From JBOGEB01 sp050743125 (GTDB lineage Bacteria; Actinomycetota; Nitriliruptoria; Euzebyales; Egibacteraceae): a DNA stretch of 14,135 nucleotides. The notes under the pieces are model-generated. The model was not told the origin of the DNA. It saw only the letters and a list, made by a program, of their open reading frames with translations, and searched no databases. The DNA lies in contig JBOGEB010000106.1 of the NCBI GenBank assembly GCA_050743125.1, positions 1 through 14,135 of the forward strand, written 5' to 3'. Below are positions 1 to 7,295 of the stretch, piece after piece; the stretch's first letter is position 1, and every line of letters begins with the position of its first letter. The position numbers were made by a program, and so were the translations under genes.

Positions 1-432
1 GGGCACAGCTACGGCTCAACGGTCGCCGGCATGGCCGCCACTGCGGGCATGGAGGCCGACCGCGTCGTCCTCGCCGGCAGCCCAGGGACGGGCGCGCGCA
101 ACGTCGCAGAGCTCAACATGAAGCCTGAGAGCGTGTACGTGGCCCGCGTCCCCGACGACCCGATCCGGCACGTGTTCAAGAGCGGCGAGGCGAGGAACTA
201 CCTGGTCGGCGGCCCGGTCGGCCTGCTCGCGGGCAAGGCTGTCGGGTACGACCCCGACGTCCACGGCCCCGATCCGTCTCTGCCCGAGTTCGGCGCCACC
301 CCACTGCCCTACGACGACAAAAGCCACGGCCACTCGGCGTACTACAAAGAGGGAAGCCTGTCGATGCGAAATCACGCGCGCCTTATGGTCAGCCTCCCGC
401 CAGCCACGCAAGCATCTGGAAGCGGCCCATGA
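1..432 (+). CDS. DUF1023-type alpha/beta hydrolase, C-terminal part (partial at window start)
   Basis: The reading frame is open from the first base, so the gene starts outside the window. The visible 143 codons begin with GHSYGS, the nucleophile-elbow motif (GxSxG) of alpha/beta hydrolases, with the serine at codon 3. They continue with VVLAGSPGTG, an acidic DDP stretch that could supply the catalytic Asp, and a C-terminal GHSAYY region that could supply the His. This order matches the DUF1023 family of actinobacterial predicted serine hydrolases, whose substrate is not established. The stop codon overlaps the start of the lipoprotein gene by 4 bp (ATGA), so the two are probably translationally coupled and may act together at the cell surface. 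Family assignment is from motif order only; the substrate is unknown. Confidence 0.8.
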   Translation, partial: GHSYGSTVAGMAATAGMEADRVVLAGSPGTGARNVAELNMKPESVYVARVPDDPIRHVFKSGEARNYLVGGPVGLLAGKAVGYDPDVHGPDPSLPEFGATPLPYDDKSHGHSAYYKEGSLSMRNHARLMVSLPPATQASGSGP

Positions 433-905
433 GCCTACGAGGTGGCCTGCTCATCTTGTTAGCAGCAGCGCTCGTTGCCTGCGGCAGGGGTGTTCCCCAG
501 GAGAAGGAGATGACCGCACAAGAGGTCCTGGACCAGGTCAAAAAACTAATCGACGCAACACTGGCCGAGGTTGCTCCGGACGCCAAACTTACTCCCGACG
601 CAGTGCCGGGTGGGACGCCCTGCGAGAGCAGCCTCAGCGGACATACCGGGCAATTAAGCTATAGTTACGGATTTAGCTTCCCGGTGGCCGACGAGGCTAC
701 CGGCGAGCGGGTCGTGAGGGAGACGGCCAGGTTCTGGACCACGCGAGGCTACGCTGTCGATGACTTTTCTCAGGATCAGGTTGCGCCCTCTGTTCACACC
801 GGTAATGACGGCTTCGACTTCATGTTCACCTTCGCCCGTCGGACTCTGAGCGCCTCGATCATTGGCTCTACCCCCTGTGTGGATCCCCTGCCGGGCGACG
901 TGTAG
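429..905 (+). CDS. Small secreted lipoprotein of unknown function
   Basis: A 158-residue protein with a clear type II signal peptide: short basic start, hydrophobic stretch at about residues 7-17, and lipobox LVAC with the lipidated cysteine at residue 18. The mature part has two further cysteines, each in a G-x-TPC context (residues 65 and 150), which could form a disulfide. There is no recognisable enzymatic motif. The ATG overlaps the upstream hydrolase stop (ATGA), and GGAAG lies just upstream as a ribosome site, so this is an operon partner of the hydrolase. Its base composition is lower in GC than the molybdoenzyme region. The last 38 bases overlap the convergent methyltransferase gene. 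I do not recognise the family. Confidence 0.8.
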   Translation: MSLRGGLLILLAAALVACGRGVPQEKEMTAQEVLDQVKKLIDATLAEVAPDAKLTPDAVPGGTPCESSLSGHTGQLSYSYGFSFPVADEATGERVVRETARFWTTRGYAVDDFSQDQVAPSVHTGNDGFDFMFTFARRTLSASIIGSTPCVDPLPGDV

Positions 906-1527
906 CGCTGTGCAGCAAAGCGAACCAGCGGGCCTGATCACACCAGACGTCGGAGAGGGTGAAGCCGGTGGCGGCGGCGAGGGGACCGAGGCCGTCCACG
1001 CCGACGCGGGCCCAGCCGAACCAGGCGCTGCAACCCGTCGCCGTCTCGAGCCGCATCTCGAGCGTGCGGGTGGCCACGCCGGGCGGCTCGACCTCGGCGA
1101 GCACGAGCCCTGAGCCGTCGAGCAGCTCACGGACGCGGCGGAACAGCCGCATGGGATCGCCGCCGATGCCGACGTTGCCGTCGACGAGCAGGGCGGTGCG
1201 CCAGCGCCAGCCGTCGAGGACGTCGTCGAAGACGCTGCAGCGCAGCGCCGAGGCGCCGCGCTCGCGGGCGAGGGACACCGCGCCGGGGGCGACGTCGATA
1301 CCGAGGACAGGCGTCCCCCGTCGGCGCAGGTCGGCCACGAGACGGCCCGGCCCGCAGCCGACGTCGAGCACCGGCGGCTCGACCCGGTCGAGCAGGCGCC
1401 GCTCGGCAGTGGTGGGCTCGCCGAGCCAGCGTCCTAGGTCGAGGTCGATCACCTCCCCGTTCCGACCGACGAGGCGCGGCGGGGCACCGGCGTGGGCGGG
1501 AGAGCGCAGATCGAGCGTGGTCCACAT
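868..1527 (-). CDS. Class I SAM-dependent methyltransferase
   Basis: A 219-residue protein from the ATG at 1527; a TTG at 1569 would add 14 residues but the ATG seems the better start. Motif I of Rossmann-fold methyltransferases, LDVGCGPG, is at about residues 54-61. The acidic residue that binds the SAM ribose follows in GIDVAPG (D78). The pattern PPVLDVGCGPGRLVADL is typical of the methyltransferase 11/25 group. The acceptor substrate cannot be read from the sequence. The gene is divergent from the cupin/molybdoenzyme pair, with about 100 bp between the starts, and its 3' end overlaps the lipoprotein gene by 38 bp in convergent orientation. No ribosome-binding site is obvious before either start. 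Confidence 0.85.
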   Translation of the reverse strand: MWTTLDLRSPAHAGAPPRLVGRNGEVIDLDLGRWLGEPTTAERRLLDRVEPPVLDVGCGPGRLVADLRRRGTPVLGIDVAPGAVSLARERGASALRCSVFDDVLDGWRWRTALLVDGNVGIGGDPMRLFRRVRELLDGSGLVLAEVEPPGVATRTLEMRLETATGCSAWFGWARVGVDGLGPLAAATGFTLSDVWCDQARWFALLHSATRRPAGDPHRG

Positions 1528-1627
1528 ACGTGTGACCGTAGTCGCACCTACAGCCCAAATGCCGAACAAGTCCCTGAATCATCCGGTCACGGGGTCAGCG
1601 GTGACTGAGCTGCCATAGGCTCGCTCC

Positions 1628-2065
1628 ATGCGACGCAACCGCGCAGTGATCGCCGCCGTCCTCGCCTTCGTCGGCGGGCTCGCGCTGGGTGTCGGCGGCA
1701 TGAGCGCGCTCGAGAATGCACCCCCGGCACCCCCGCCGTTCGACGCGTCGGGCAGGCTGGAGCTCCTGCCCCAAGGCCCCGTGGACGTGACCGCGGAAAC
1801 CGTCCGGCTCCCTCGGGGCTTTACGAATCGCCACCGCCACGGCGGGCCGACGTTCAACTTCATCCGTTCCGGGCAGGTGCGGATCAAGGAGGAGGACGGC
1901 TCGGTCAGACAGTTCGGGCCGGGGCAGTTCTTCTTCGAACCCGCTGAGCAGCCCCACACGATCGAGGTGGAGAGCGACGCCCGCCTTGACGTGCTCCGTC
2001 TGGTGCCGCCAGGCTCGCAAGCGACGACGACGCTGCCGACCCCCACAACGGAGTCATCCCCATGA
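1628..2065 (+). CDS. Membrane-anchored cupin-domain protein
   Basis: A 145-residue protein with one N-terminal hydrophobic segment (about residues 6-25, after an Arg-rich start) that should anchor it with the cupin domain outside the cytoplasm. The cupin core is visible: motif 1 around HRHGG (about residues 59-63), a turn with GQVRI, and motif 2 with FGPGQFFFEPAEQPH, ending in a third histidine. The HxH plus late His could bind a metal; the usual Glu of motif 1 is not obvious. The C-terminus is Thr/Pro-rich. The gene overlaps the molybdoenzyme gene by 4 bp, so the products are probably made together. No Shine-Dalgarno sequence is seen and TAGGCT lies about 7 nt before the ATG, so the transcript might be leaderless. 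The ligand or reaction is unknown. Confidence 0.8.
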   Translation: MRRNRAVIAAVLAFVGGLALGVGGMSALENAPPAPPPFDASGRLELLPQGPVDVTAETVRLPRGFTNRHRHGGPTFNFIRSGQVRIKEEDGSVRQFGPGQFFFEPAEQPHTIEVESDARLDVLRLVPPGSQATTTLPTPTTESSP

Positions 2066-3588
2066 CCCGCGGGAAAACGTTCGGGATCGGCGCCCTGTGC
2101 GGCCTGGTGGCGGGGCTGGCGCTCACGCTCGCGCAGGCGCTGGCCCGCCTGTGGCTCGGGGTCGCGCCGCCCGCCGAGCTGCTCGGCGACCGGGTCGCCC
2201 CGCTGCTGTCGATCGACCAGTTCTTCACGCTGCTGCGGGTCTTCCGCGGCTACGACCGGCTCAAGCAGCTCGGTGTGGGTTCGGGCACGCTCGGCCAGAT
2301 CGCGGTCGCGATGCTCGTCGGCGCGGGGTACGCGTGGCTGCGGGCTCGGGACACGCGTCGTTCCGCGTCCGTCCTCGCCCTCGCCGTCGGGGCGCTGTGG
2401 CTGCTTGCGGTGGCCGTGCTGTGGCCCGTGCTCCCCACGAGCTTCCGCGGGCTGCCTCCCGGCCCGGCGCGCCTGGTGACGATGCTCGTGATGGCGGCGT
2501 CGTTCGCGCTGTTCGCCGCCGTGCTCGCGGCGGCGTTGCGGCCGGTGACCGGACGGCCGGCACAAGCCGGGGCACCGTCGGCGACCAGACGGGCGCTGCT
2601 CACCGGCGGGACCGGCGCGGGCCTGGTGCTCGCCACGGGCGGCGTCGGGTCGGTGCTCTACCGGCAGGCGACGTTCGACTACGACGGGACGGAGTACAAC
2701 GGCCCGGGCCTCCAGCCGATCACCCCGAACGACAAGTTCTACGTCGTCACGAAGAACGTCATCGACCCGCGGGTACGCGCGTCGGCGTGGCGCCTCGACG
2801 TCGGCGGCGCAGTCGCCCGGCCGCGGACATACGGCCTGGCGGACCTGCGCGCCCTGCCCGCGGTCAGCCAAGAGACCACGCTGATGTGCATCAGCAACCG
2901 GGTCGGCGGCGGCCTGGAGAGCAACGCGCGGTGGACCGGCGTGCCCCTGCGCGACCTGATCACGCAGGCCGGCCCCGCCGACGGCGTCGTCGAGGTGCTC
3001 CTGACCGCCGTCGACGGCTACACCGACACGTTCTCGATCGCCAAGGCCATGGAGCCGACCACGCTCGTCGCCTACGAGATGAACGGCGAGCCGCTGCCCC
3101 AGCGCCACGGGTTCCCCGCCCGGATCATCGTGCCGGGCCTGTTCGGCGAGAAGCACGTGAAGTGGCTCACCCGCGTCGACCTCGTGACCGAGGACACGAA
3201 GGGGTTCTACGAGCGGCAGGGCTGGGGACCGAGCTTCGTCGTACCGACCCGCGCACGCTTCACCGAACCGGACCTCTCCCGGCCCCTCAACGCCGGCGTT
3301 CCGGTCACGCTCCGCGGCACCGCCCTGGCCGGTGACCGCGGTGTCGCGAAGGTCGAGGTCAGCACCGACGACGGCGCCAGCTGGCAGCAGGCCGCCCTGG
3401 AGTACTCCAGCTCGCCGCTCGCGTGGGCGCTGTGGCGGTACGACTGGCAGCCGGCGCAACCCGGCGCGTACGGCCTGCTCGTCCGGGCCACCGACCGCAC
3501 CGGCGCGCCGCAGACGGCCCAGCGGCGGCCAAGCCCACCCCAGGGCGCGACGGGGTACCACCGGGTCACGGCCCACGTCGAGGGGTGA
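2062..3588 (+). CDS. Membrane-anchored molybdopterin-dependent oxidoreductase (sulfite oxidase fold)
   Basis: A 508-residue protein in three parts. Residues 1-160 contain about four hydrophobic helices. A fifth hydrophobic segment (about 178-200) follows a twin arginine (R176-R177) and resembles an internal Tat-like anchor. Residues about 200-385 form a SUOX-like molybdopterin domain, with TLMCISN carrying the likely Mo-liganding cysteine (C276) and the stretch GFPARIIVPGLFGEKHVKW. The last 120 residues fit the C-terminal immunoglobulin-like Mo-cofactor dimerisation domain (VEVSTDDGASW, LLVRATD). Substrate and electron acceptor are not evident; the family includes sulfite oxidases and the YedY-type enzymes. 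GGAG at 2050-2053 precedes the ATG, which overlaps the cupin stop. The antisense strand is also open over this gene, a GC-bias artefact. Confidence 0.9.
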   Translation: MTRGKTFGIGALCGLVAGLALTLAQALARLWLGVAPPAELLGDRVAPLLSIDQFFTLLRVFRGYDRLKQLGVGSGTLGQIAVAMLVGAGYAWLRARDTRRSASVLALAVGALWLLAVAVLWPVLPTSFRGLPPGPARLVTMLVMAASFALFAAVLAAALRPVTGRPAQAGAPSATRRALLTGGTGAGLVLATGGVGSVLYRQATFDYDGTEYNGPGLQPITPNDKFYVVTKNVIDPRVRASAWRLDVGGAVARPRTYGLADLRALPAVSQETTLMCISNRVGGGLESNARWTGVPLRDLITQAGPADGVVEVLLTAVDGYTDTFSIAKAMEPTTLVAYEMNGEPLPQRHGFPARIIVPGLFGEKHVKWLTRVDLVTEDTKGFYERQGWGPSFVVPTRARFTEPDLSRPLNAGVPVTLRGTALAGDRGVAKVEVSTDDGASWQQAALEYSSSPLAWALWRYDWQPAQPGAYGLLVRATDRTGAPQTAQRRPSPPQGATGYHRVTAHVEG

Positions 3589-3636
3589 TCCGCTCGGCGG
3601 ACTCGCCTGGCTTCGAGCCCGTCGACCCGGTCCGCT

Positions 3637-3689
3637 GCCATGGGCAGGACTGCCCATGGCGGGCGCCAGCACGCGGCTCGATCATGAGC
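3637..3689 (+). promoter_or_regulatory. Inverted-repeat box plus -10-like element upstream of the DUF4282 gene (box copy 1)
   Basis: The 16-bp core TGGGCA-GGAC-TGCCCA is at 3641-3656. The arms extend to a perfect 10-bp inverted repeat (3637-3646 with 3651-3660). After exactly 24 nt comes ATCATGAGC (3681-3689), whose CATGAG could serve as a -10 element; the same block stands at the same distance in copy 4. The box lies about 92 bp before the DUF4282 start. Inference: activator-dependent promoter for the DUF4282/kinase transcription unit. Confidence 0.65.
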
Positions 3690-3690
3690 T

Positions 3691-3713
3691 GACGCCCGTG
3701 GCGGACGGGCGTC
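3691..3713 (+). other. Short hairpin in the DUF4282 leader
   Basis: GACGCCCG (3691-3698) and CGGGCGTC (3706-3713) form a perfect 8-bp stem with a 7-nt loop, between the putative -10 element and the start codon at 3748. No T-run follows, so it is not a classic terminator. It would lie in the 5' leader and might affect translation or mRNA stability. Confidence 0.4.
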
Positions 3714-3747
3714 CTGGGCCGCACGCGTCTGAAAGAAAGGCGGATCT

Positions 3748-4074
3748 GTGGAAAAGGGGTTCCTTGCTGCGCTGTTCGACTTCTCGTTCCGGTCGTTCGT
3801 CACGGCCAGGATCATCTCGGTGCTCTACATCCTGGCCACGGTCGTGCTCGGGATCTATGCCTTGGTGATCCTGGGCTTCAGCTTGACCAGTGGAGGGCCA
3901 GGAGCGCTGATCGGGCTGGTCCTGGCGCCGCTGTTCTTCCTGCTTGGGATGATGTACGTCCGGGTGCTGTTGGAGGCCCTCGTCGTGCTGCACCGCATCG
4001 AGGGGAACACCGCCCGCATCGCCGGCGCGGGCCCTGCTCCCGGCACAGACACCGGCCCCGCCAGCGCGAAGTAG
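3748..4074 (+). CDS. DUF4282 family membrane protein
   Basis: A 108-residue protein starting at GTG, with AAAGG (3736-3740) 7 nt upstream as ribosome site. The N-terminus FLAALFDFSFRSFVT is the family signature region just before the first membrane helix (about residues 20-46). A second helix covers about 53-80, and RVLLEALVVLHRIEGNTA follows. This arrangement is typical of DUF4282, a two-helix membrane family of unknown role. The Ala/Pro-rich tail is low-complexity. The kinase gene begins 14 nt downstream, so the two are almost certainly co-transcribed from the box-bearing promoter at 3637-3689. No catalytic residues are apparent. Confidence 0.85.
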   Translation: MEKGFLAALFDFSFRSFVTARIISVLYILATVVLGIYALVILGFSLTSGGPGALIGLVLAPLFFLLGMMYVRVLLEALVVLHRIEGNTARIAGAGPAPGTDTGPASAK

Positions 4075-5795
4075 TAGAACGAGCGCGGGTGAACGACGTG
4101 GACACCGCCTTCTTCGTCGGGCGGGACGAGAGCAGGGACCAGTACCGGCTCGTGCGCCAGGTCGGAGGCGGCGGCGAAGGCGAGGTGTGGCAGGCGGAGG
4201 TCTACACCGCCGAAGCGTGGCAGCCGGTCGCGGTCAAGATCCTCTCCCCGGAGCACCTCGACTGCCTGGAGTCGTGGAAGCAGCGCTGGCTCGACCAGGT
4301 CGAGACGCTGCGGTTCGCCCGGCATCCCGGGGTCGTCGGCGTCCGCGACGGGTTCGAGGGCGACGTCATGCACCCTGCAGGGCAGCCGCCGCCCGGGCGG
4401 GACGGCAGGCCGGCGCGCACGCTCTACCTGGTGACGAACTGGGTCCAGGCCGCTCGTTCGAGGAGTGGGCGCCGCTGCATCGGGGCGACGAGGGCACCTT
4501 CGAGGCACTGCGCCACCTCGGCCAGGTGGCGAGCACGCTGGACTGGCTCCACAGCGGCAAGGCCACCCCCAACCCTCGTCCACGGCGACGTCAAGCCGGC
4601 GAACATCATCATCACCCCCGAGGGCCAGGCGGTCCTCGTCGACTTTGGGCTTTCGCGGGTTGCACGCCGCGCCAGCGCGTGGGCCGAGGGCGCTCCCGGG
4701 TACCGCGCGCCGGAGGTGCTCCGCGAGGGCGCCTACAGCCCGGAGTCGGACCGTTACGCGTTCGCCGGGGTCGTCTTCTACCTGCTGACCGGCGAGCACC
4801 CGCCCGAGGGCTATGACCCGGACCGGATCCGCGAGCGCCTCGCCCGGGTGGAGCTGGTCCGCGAGCGGCCCGGGCTGCTCGACCACCTCATGACGATGTT
4901 CGCGCCAACGCCGGCGGATCGGCAGTTTGGGGCGAGCGAGTGGCTGCGGGTCCTGCACGGCCAGACGACGATCAGCCAGCCGCTGGTCCAGACGGGCTCG
5001 CCACCGCCCAGGCCGGGCCGGCGGCCACGGCGGCCGGACCTGCTCTCCGCCCGCGTCGCCGATGGCCGTTCGCCCTCGTCGCGCTCCTCGCCACGTTGGC
5101 GGTGGCGGCCGTAGGCATGGATCTGGCGGGGCTGCGGCCCGGCGGGTCGGCGCTCCAGGGTCAGCCGCAGGGCGCCAGCACGGGTACGCCGAGCCTCGTG
5201 CCGAGCGGTGGCGGATCCCCGCCCAGTCAGCCGGTGCGAGCCGGGAGGATGCCGCGGCTCGTGGGCATCCGGCAGGGCGAGGCGATGACGCTGCTGCAGC
5301 AGGCCGGCGTCGCCTCCCGTGACGTGACGGTCACCGAGGTGCTGGACGACGGCAAGCCGGACCGCATGGTCGTGGAGCAGCGGCCCGAGCCGGGAGCGCC
5401 CACCGATGGGACGATGGCGCTCACGGTTGGCCGGATGCCCGTGGTCCGCTTCCTGGACACCATGGGGCCGCCGGAGGGATCAGCGGACACAGGACCGAGC
5501 AGGTCAACGGCCTCAAGTACATCCACACGGTCCGCGTCGCTGTCGGCTACTGCTACAGCGGGCCAAGGATGTTGGGCTACGACCTCGGCAGGGACTGGCA
5601 GCGGTTCCGCGCCGTTCTTGGGCTGGTCGACAGCTCACCCGAGGCATCCGTCACCGCCTACGAGGTGTTCGCCGACGGCCGGCTGATCCTGCAGAAGGAG
5701 GTCCGGTTCGGCGAGGCCATCCCGATCGACGTCGACGTCCGGGACGTGCTGCGCCTCACGCTGGTTGTGACCAACACGGGGACCGACGAGTGCGC

Positions 5796-5812
5796 CTTAT
5801 CTGTGCAGGGGC
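5796..5812 (+). repeat. 17-bp direct repeat, copy A
   Basis: CTTATCTGTGCAGGGGC occurs here and again identically at 5989-6005, same orientation, 193 bp apart. This copy lies inside the NPCBM-like part of the kinase gene, at the start of a 25-codon stretch that seems foreign to the domain. Confidence 0.8.
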
Positions 5813-5846
5813 CGGTTGGTCAATACGTGTCCGGTCGGTTTTTTTT
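5810..5846 (+). terminator. Candidate intrinsic terminator inside the 3' end of the kinase gene
   Basis: GGCCGG (5810-5815) can pair with CCGGTC (5831-5836), including one G-U pair, around a 15-nt loop; GG and then eight T (5839-5846) follow directly. A T8 run is rare in this GC-rich sequence. Its position inside an open frame suggests this piece arrived with inserted DNA. Confidence 0.45.
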
Positions 5847-5894
5847 CTGGTTGGTGGGGGTTCTTCTGGCGGTCTGGGCAGACGTCGGACCGCG

Positions 5895-5944
5895 GCCGGG
5901 GTCAAGGTGGAGCGCCCTACCGGACGAACGACCTTGACCCCGGC
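5895..5944. repeat. 14-bp perfect inverted repeat around the kinase-remnant stop codon
   Basis: GCCGGGGTCAAGGT (5895-5908) is the exact reverse complement of ACCTTGACCCCGGC (5931-5944), with a 22-nt loop. The TGA at 5935-5937 is inside the right arm. It could be the original factor-independent terminator of the kinase operon (without a T-run), or an operator-like site. Confidence 0.6.
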
Positions 5945-5988
5945 AAGGGCCGGCGCAACCTGGTTGGCTGGAAGAACCCTCGGACGGG

Positions 5989-6005
5989 CTTATCTGTGCA
6001 GGGGC
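5989..6005 (+). repeat. 17-bp direct repeat, copy B
   Basis: This copy is identical to 5796-5812 and lies at the probable outer limit of the insertion element, on the side downstream of the transposase. The sequences following the two copies differ, so only the 17 bp is shared. Confidence 0.8.
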
Positions 6006-6153
6006 GGCCGCCTCCGTCGACAGGTGCGGTGCCTGGCCGGCGATGCTCGTGCGTGCAGGCGCCCAGCCTTGTCTGGCTGCTCGAACCGACACCTGGCGGC
6101 GGTTCGGCGACAAGACGCTCGATGGGGTGACCCGGCCGCTCGGTCTTTGAAAG

Positions 6154-6178
6154 GCCGTCCACGGCAAGCCGTGACGGC
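6154..6178. other. Strong hairpin in the long non-coding end of the IS110 relic
   Basis: GCCGT (6154-6158) pairs with ACGGC (6174-6178), and inside it CACGGC (6160-6165) pairs with GCCGTG (6168-6173). That gives 11 base pairs with one bulged C and a tight turn. It lies in the roughly 250-nt non-coding stretch downstream of the transposase. It could be part of a structured RNA such as an IS110-type bridge RNA, or a terminator stem without a T-run. Confidence 0.45.
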
Positions 6179-6247
6179 AGGCGCCTTGCGGGAGCTGGCC
6201 GCGGCACATCTGTGTGTGTTGGGCACGCCACGCGCGCAGCGCTGCGG

Positions 6248-7295
6248 TCAGGCCGCAGCCGGCCAAGCCAGGCCGGCGGGAGCCAGCGCGTCGCCGCCGA
6301 GGCCGACGAGGGTGCGGCGGACCCGGCGGGCGAGCTTGCAGGCCACCCTCAACGCGGCCCGGTCGCCGTCGACGCGCCCCTTGACCCGGGTGCAGCGGGC
6401 AAAGCCGACAGAGCCGGCACGGGCGGCGAGCTGGGCGGGCGCGAACAGCGCCCAGCGCAGCGTCGGCGGGCCCTGCTCGGCCAGATGCCCCCGGCTGCGT
6501 CTGCGGTCGCAGGAGCAGGCGGTGACGTCGGGGCGGTGCAGCGCACGACGGCGTCGCCGTCAGCGAAACGGCGGGCGTCGCCGAGCTCGGCCAGGATCGT
6601 GGGGGCGCCCAGCTCGGGCGATGCCGTAATGGTTGGTGGTCAGCGCCCGGGTGCCGGGCTGGCGGCGGGCGAACTGGCGCAGCCAGCGCTCGAGCGGGTC
6701 GAGCTCGACAAGCGCCCGGTCGATGGCGCGCAGCCCGATCGTGGGCAACTGGCGGCTGGGCGCTGGCAGCGGCGCCTGGCCCAGCCATTCGCGCGTCTGG
6801 GCAGACAGCAGATCCTGGGCGGGTTCGGGCAGGCCGTGGTGGAAGCCCAGCGCGTGGATGCGCTGGGGCCAGCAGGTGCGCTCGTCGGCTGACGTCTTGC
6901 CCAGCCGCACCAGGGTGCGCAGGTCCCCGACGTGGCCCGGGGGGATCCACGAGCCGGGCAGCCGCCCTTGCTCGAGGAGCTGGCGCAGGTGGCGGGCGTC
7001 GGCGCGGTCGGTCTCGGCTCGCCGCTTGGGGCCGCGCAGACACGCGGTCTCGGCCGGCTCGGCCACATGCGCCGCGAATCCCGCGGCCTGCAGCTGTTCG
7101 GCCACGAACCGCCAGCCGGTGCAGCCCTTGACCGCGAACGCGCCCTGCCGGTGAGGCAGGTGAGCCAGCCAGGCGCGCAACATCTCGCGGGGCGGCCGGT
7201 GCGATCTGGCCGGTCCGCGTCTCACCCGTGTCGTGGTCGACCCAGTCGAACGTGATCTGGGCGCGGTGCACGTCAAACGCTCCTACCATGCTCAT
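6248..7295 (-). pseudogene. IS110-family transposase remnant (DEDD/Ser type), frameshifted
   Basis: Start ATG at 7295 has an excellent ribosome site, AAGGAGG (7301-7307) 5 nt upstream. The frame opens with GAFDVHRAQITFDW (first catalytic Asp of the DEDD domain). About 7190-7200 the homology changes frame to LRAWLAHLPHRQGAF, GCTGWRFVAEQL, KRRAETDRADARHL (the later Asp residues) and HYGI. Near 6618 it changes to ILAELGDARRF and near 6540 to the C-terminal Ser-type region SRGHLAEQGPPTLRWALF and GDRAALRVACKLARR, ending in TGA at 6248-6250. The total of about 349 codons is a full-size IS110 transposase. At the second DEDD position, where relatives carry Glu before GCTGW, this copy has Lys (AVKGCTGW). 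Three frameshifts plus this change indicate an inactive copy. Confidence 0.85.

Larger units (their letters stand above)
4089..5937 (+). pseudogene. Receptor-type Ser/Thr protein kinase with PASTA and NPCBM-like ectodomains, four apparent frameshifts
   Basis: The first frame (GTG at 4089) encodes a kinase N-lobe with a glycine-rich loop (VGGGGEGEVW) and VAVKIL (K50). Near 4445 the kinase homology moves to another frame (GRSFEEWAPLHRGDEG...LDWLHSGKA) and near 4571 it returns with LVHGDVKPANII, VDFGLS and YRAPE. Between about 4985 and 5060 it changes frame again, leading to basic RPRRRW, a membrane helix (about 5066-5130), a low-complexity linker and one PASTA-like domain (about 5246-5431). Near 5475 it changes a fourth time into an NPCBM/NEW2-like domain (VNGLKYIHTVRVAVGYC, then FRAVLGLVDSS). 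The ancestral product would be about 615 residues: cytoplasmic kinase with outside ligand-binding domains. As written, translation stops at 5114 and the protein is scrambled. Decay or base-call error are both possible. Confidence 0.75.

Noticed and set aside
1585..1605. GGTCA-like repeats with GTCAC/GTGAC arms in the divergent methyltransferase-cupin interval
   Set aside because: The arms are only 5 bp and the spacing is irregular (8 and 7 nt). It could be an operator but is not distinguishable from chance here.
1579..3672. A 697-codon open frame on the minus strand across the cupin and molybdoenzyme genes
   Set aside because: It is antisense to two genes with clear domain motifs and its product is low-complexity, rich in Arg, Gly, Ala and Pro. 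It is open only because stops are rare in GC-rich DNA.
5406..6629. A 407-codon plus-strand frame running from the kinase remnant into the IS110 relic
   Set aside because: It is out of frame with the NPCBM-like domain and antisense to the transposase; the product is Arg/Ala-rich with no domain pattern.
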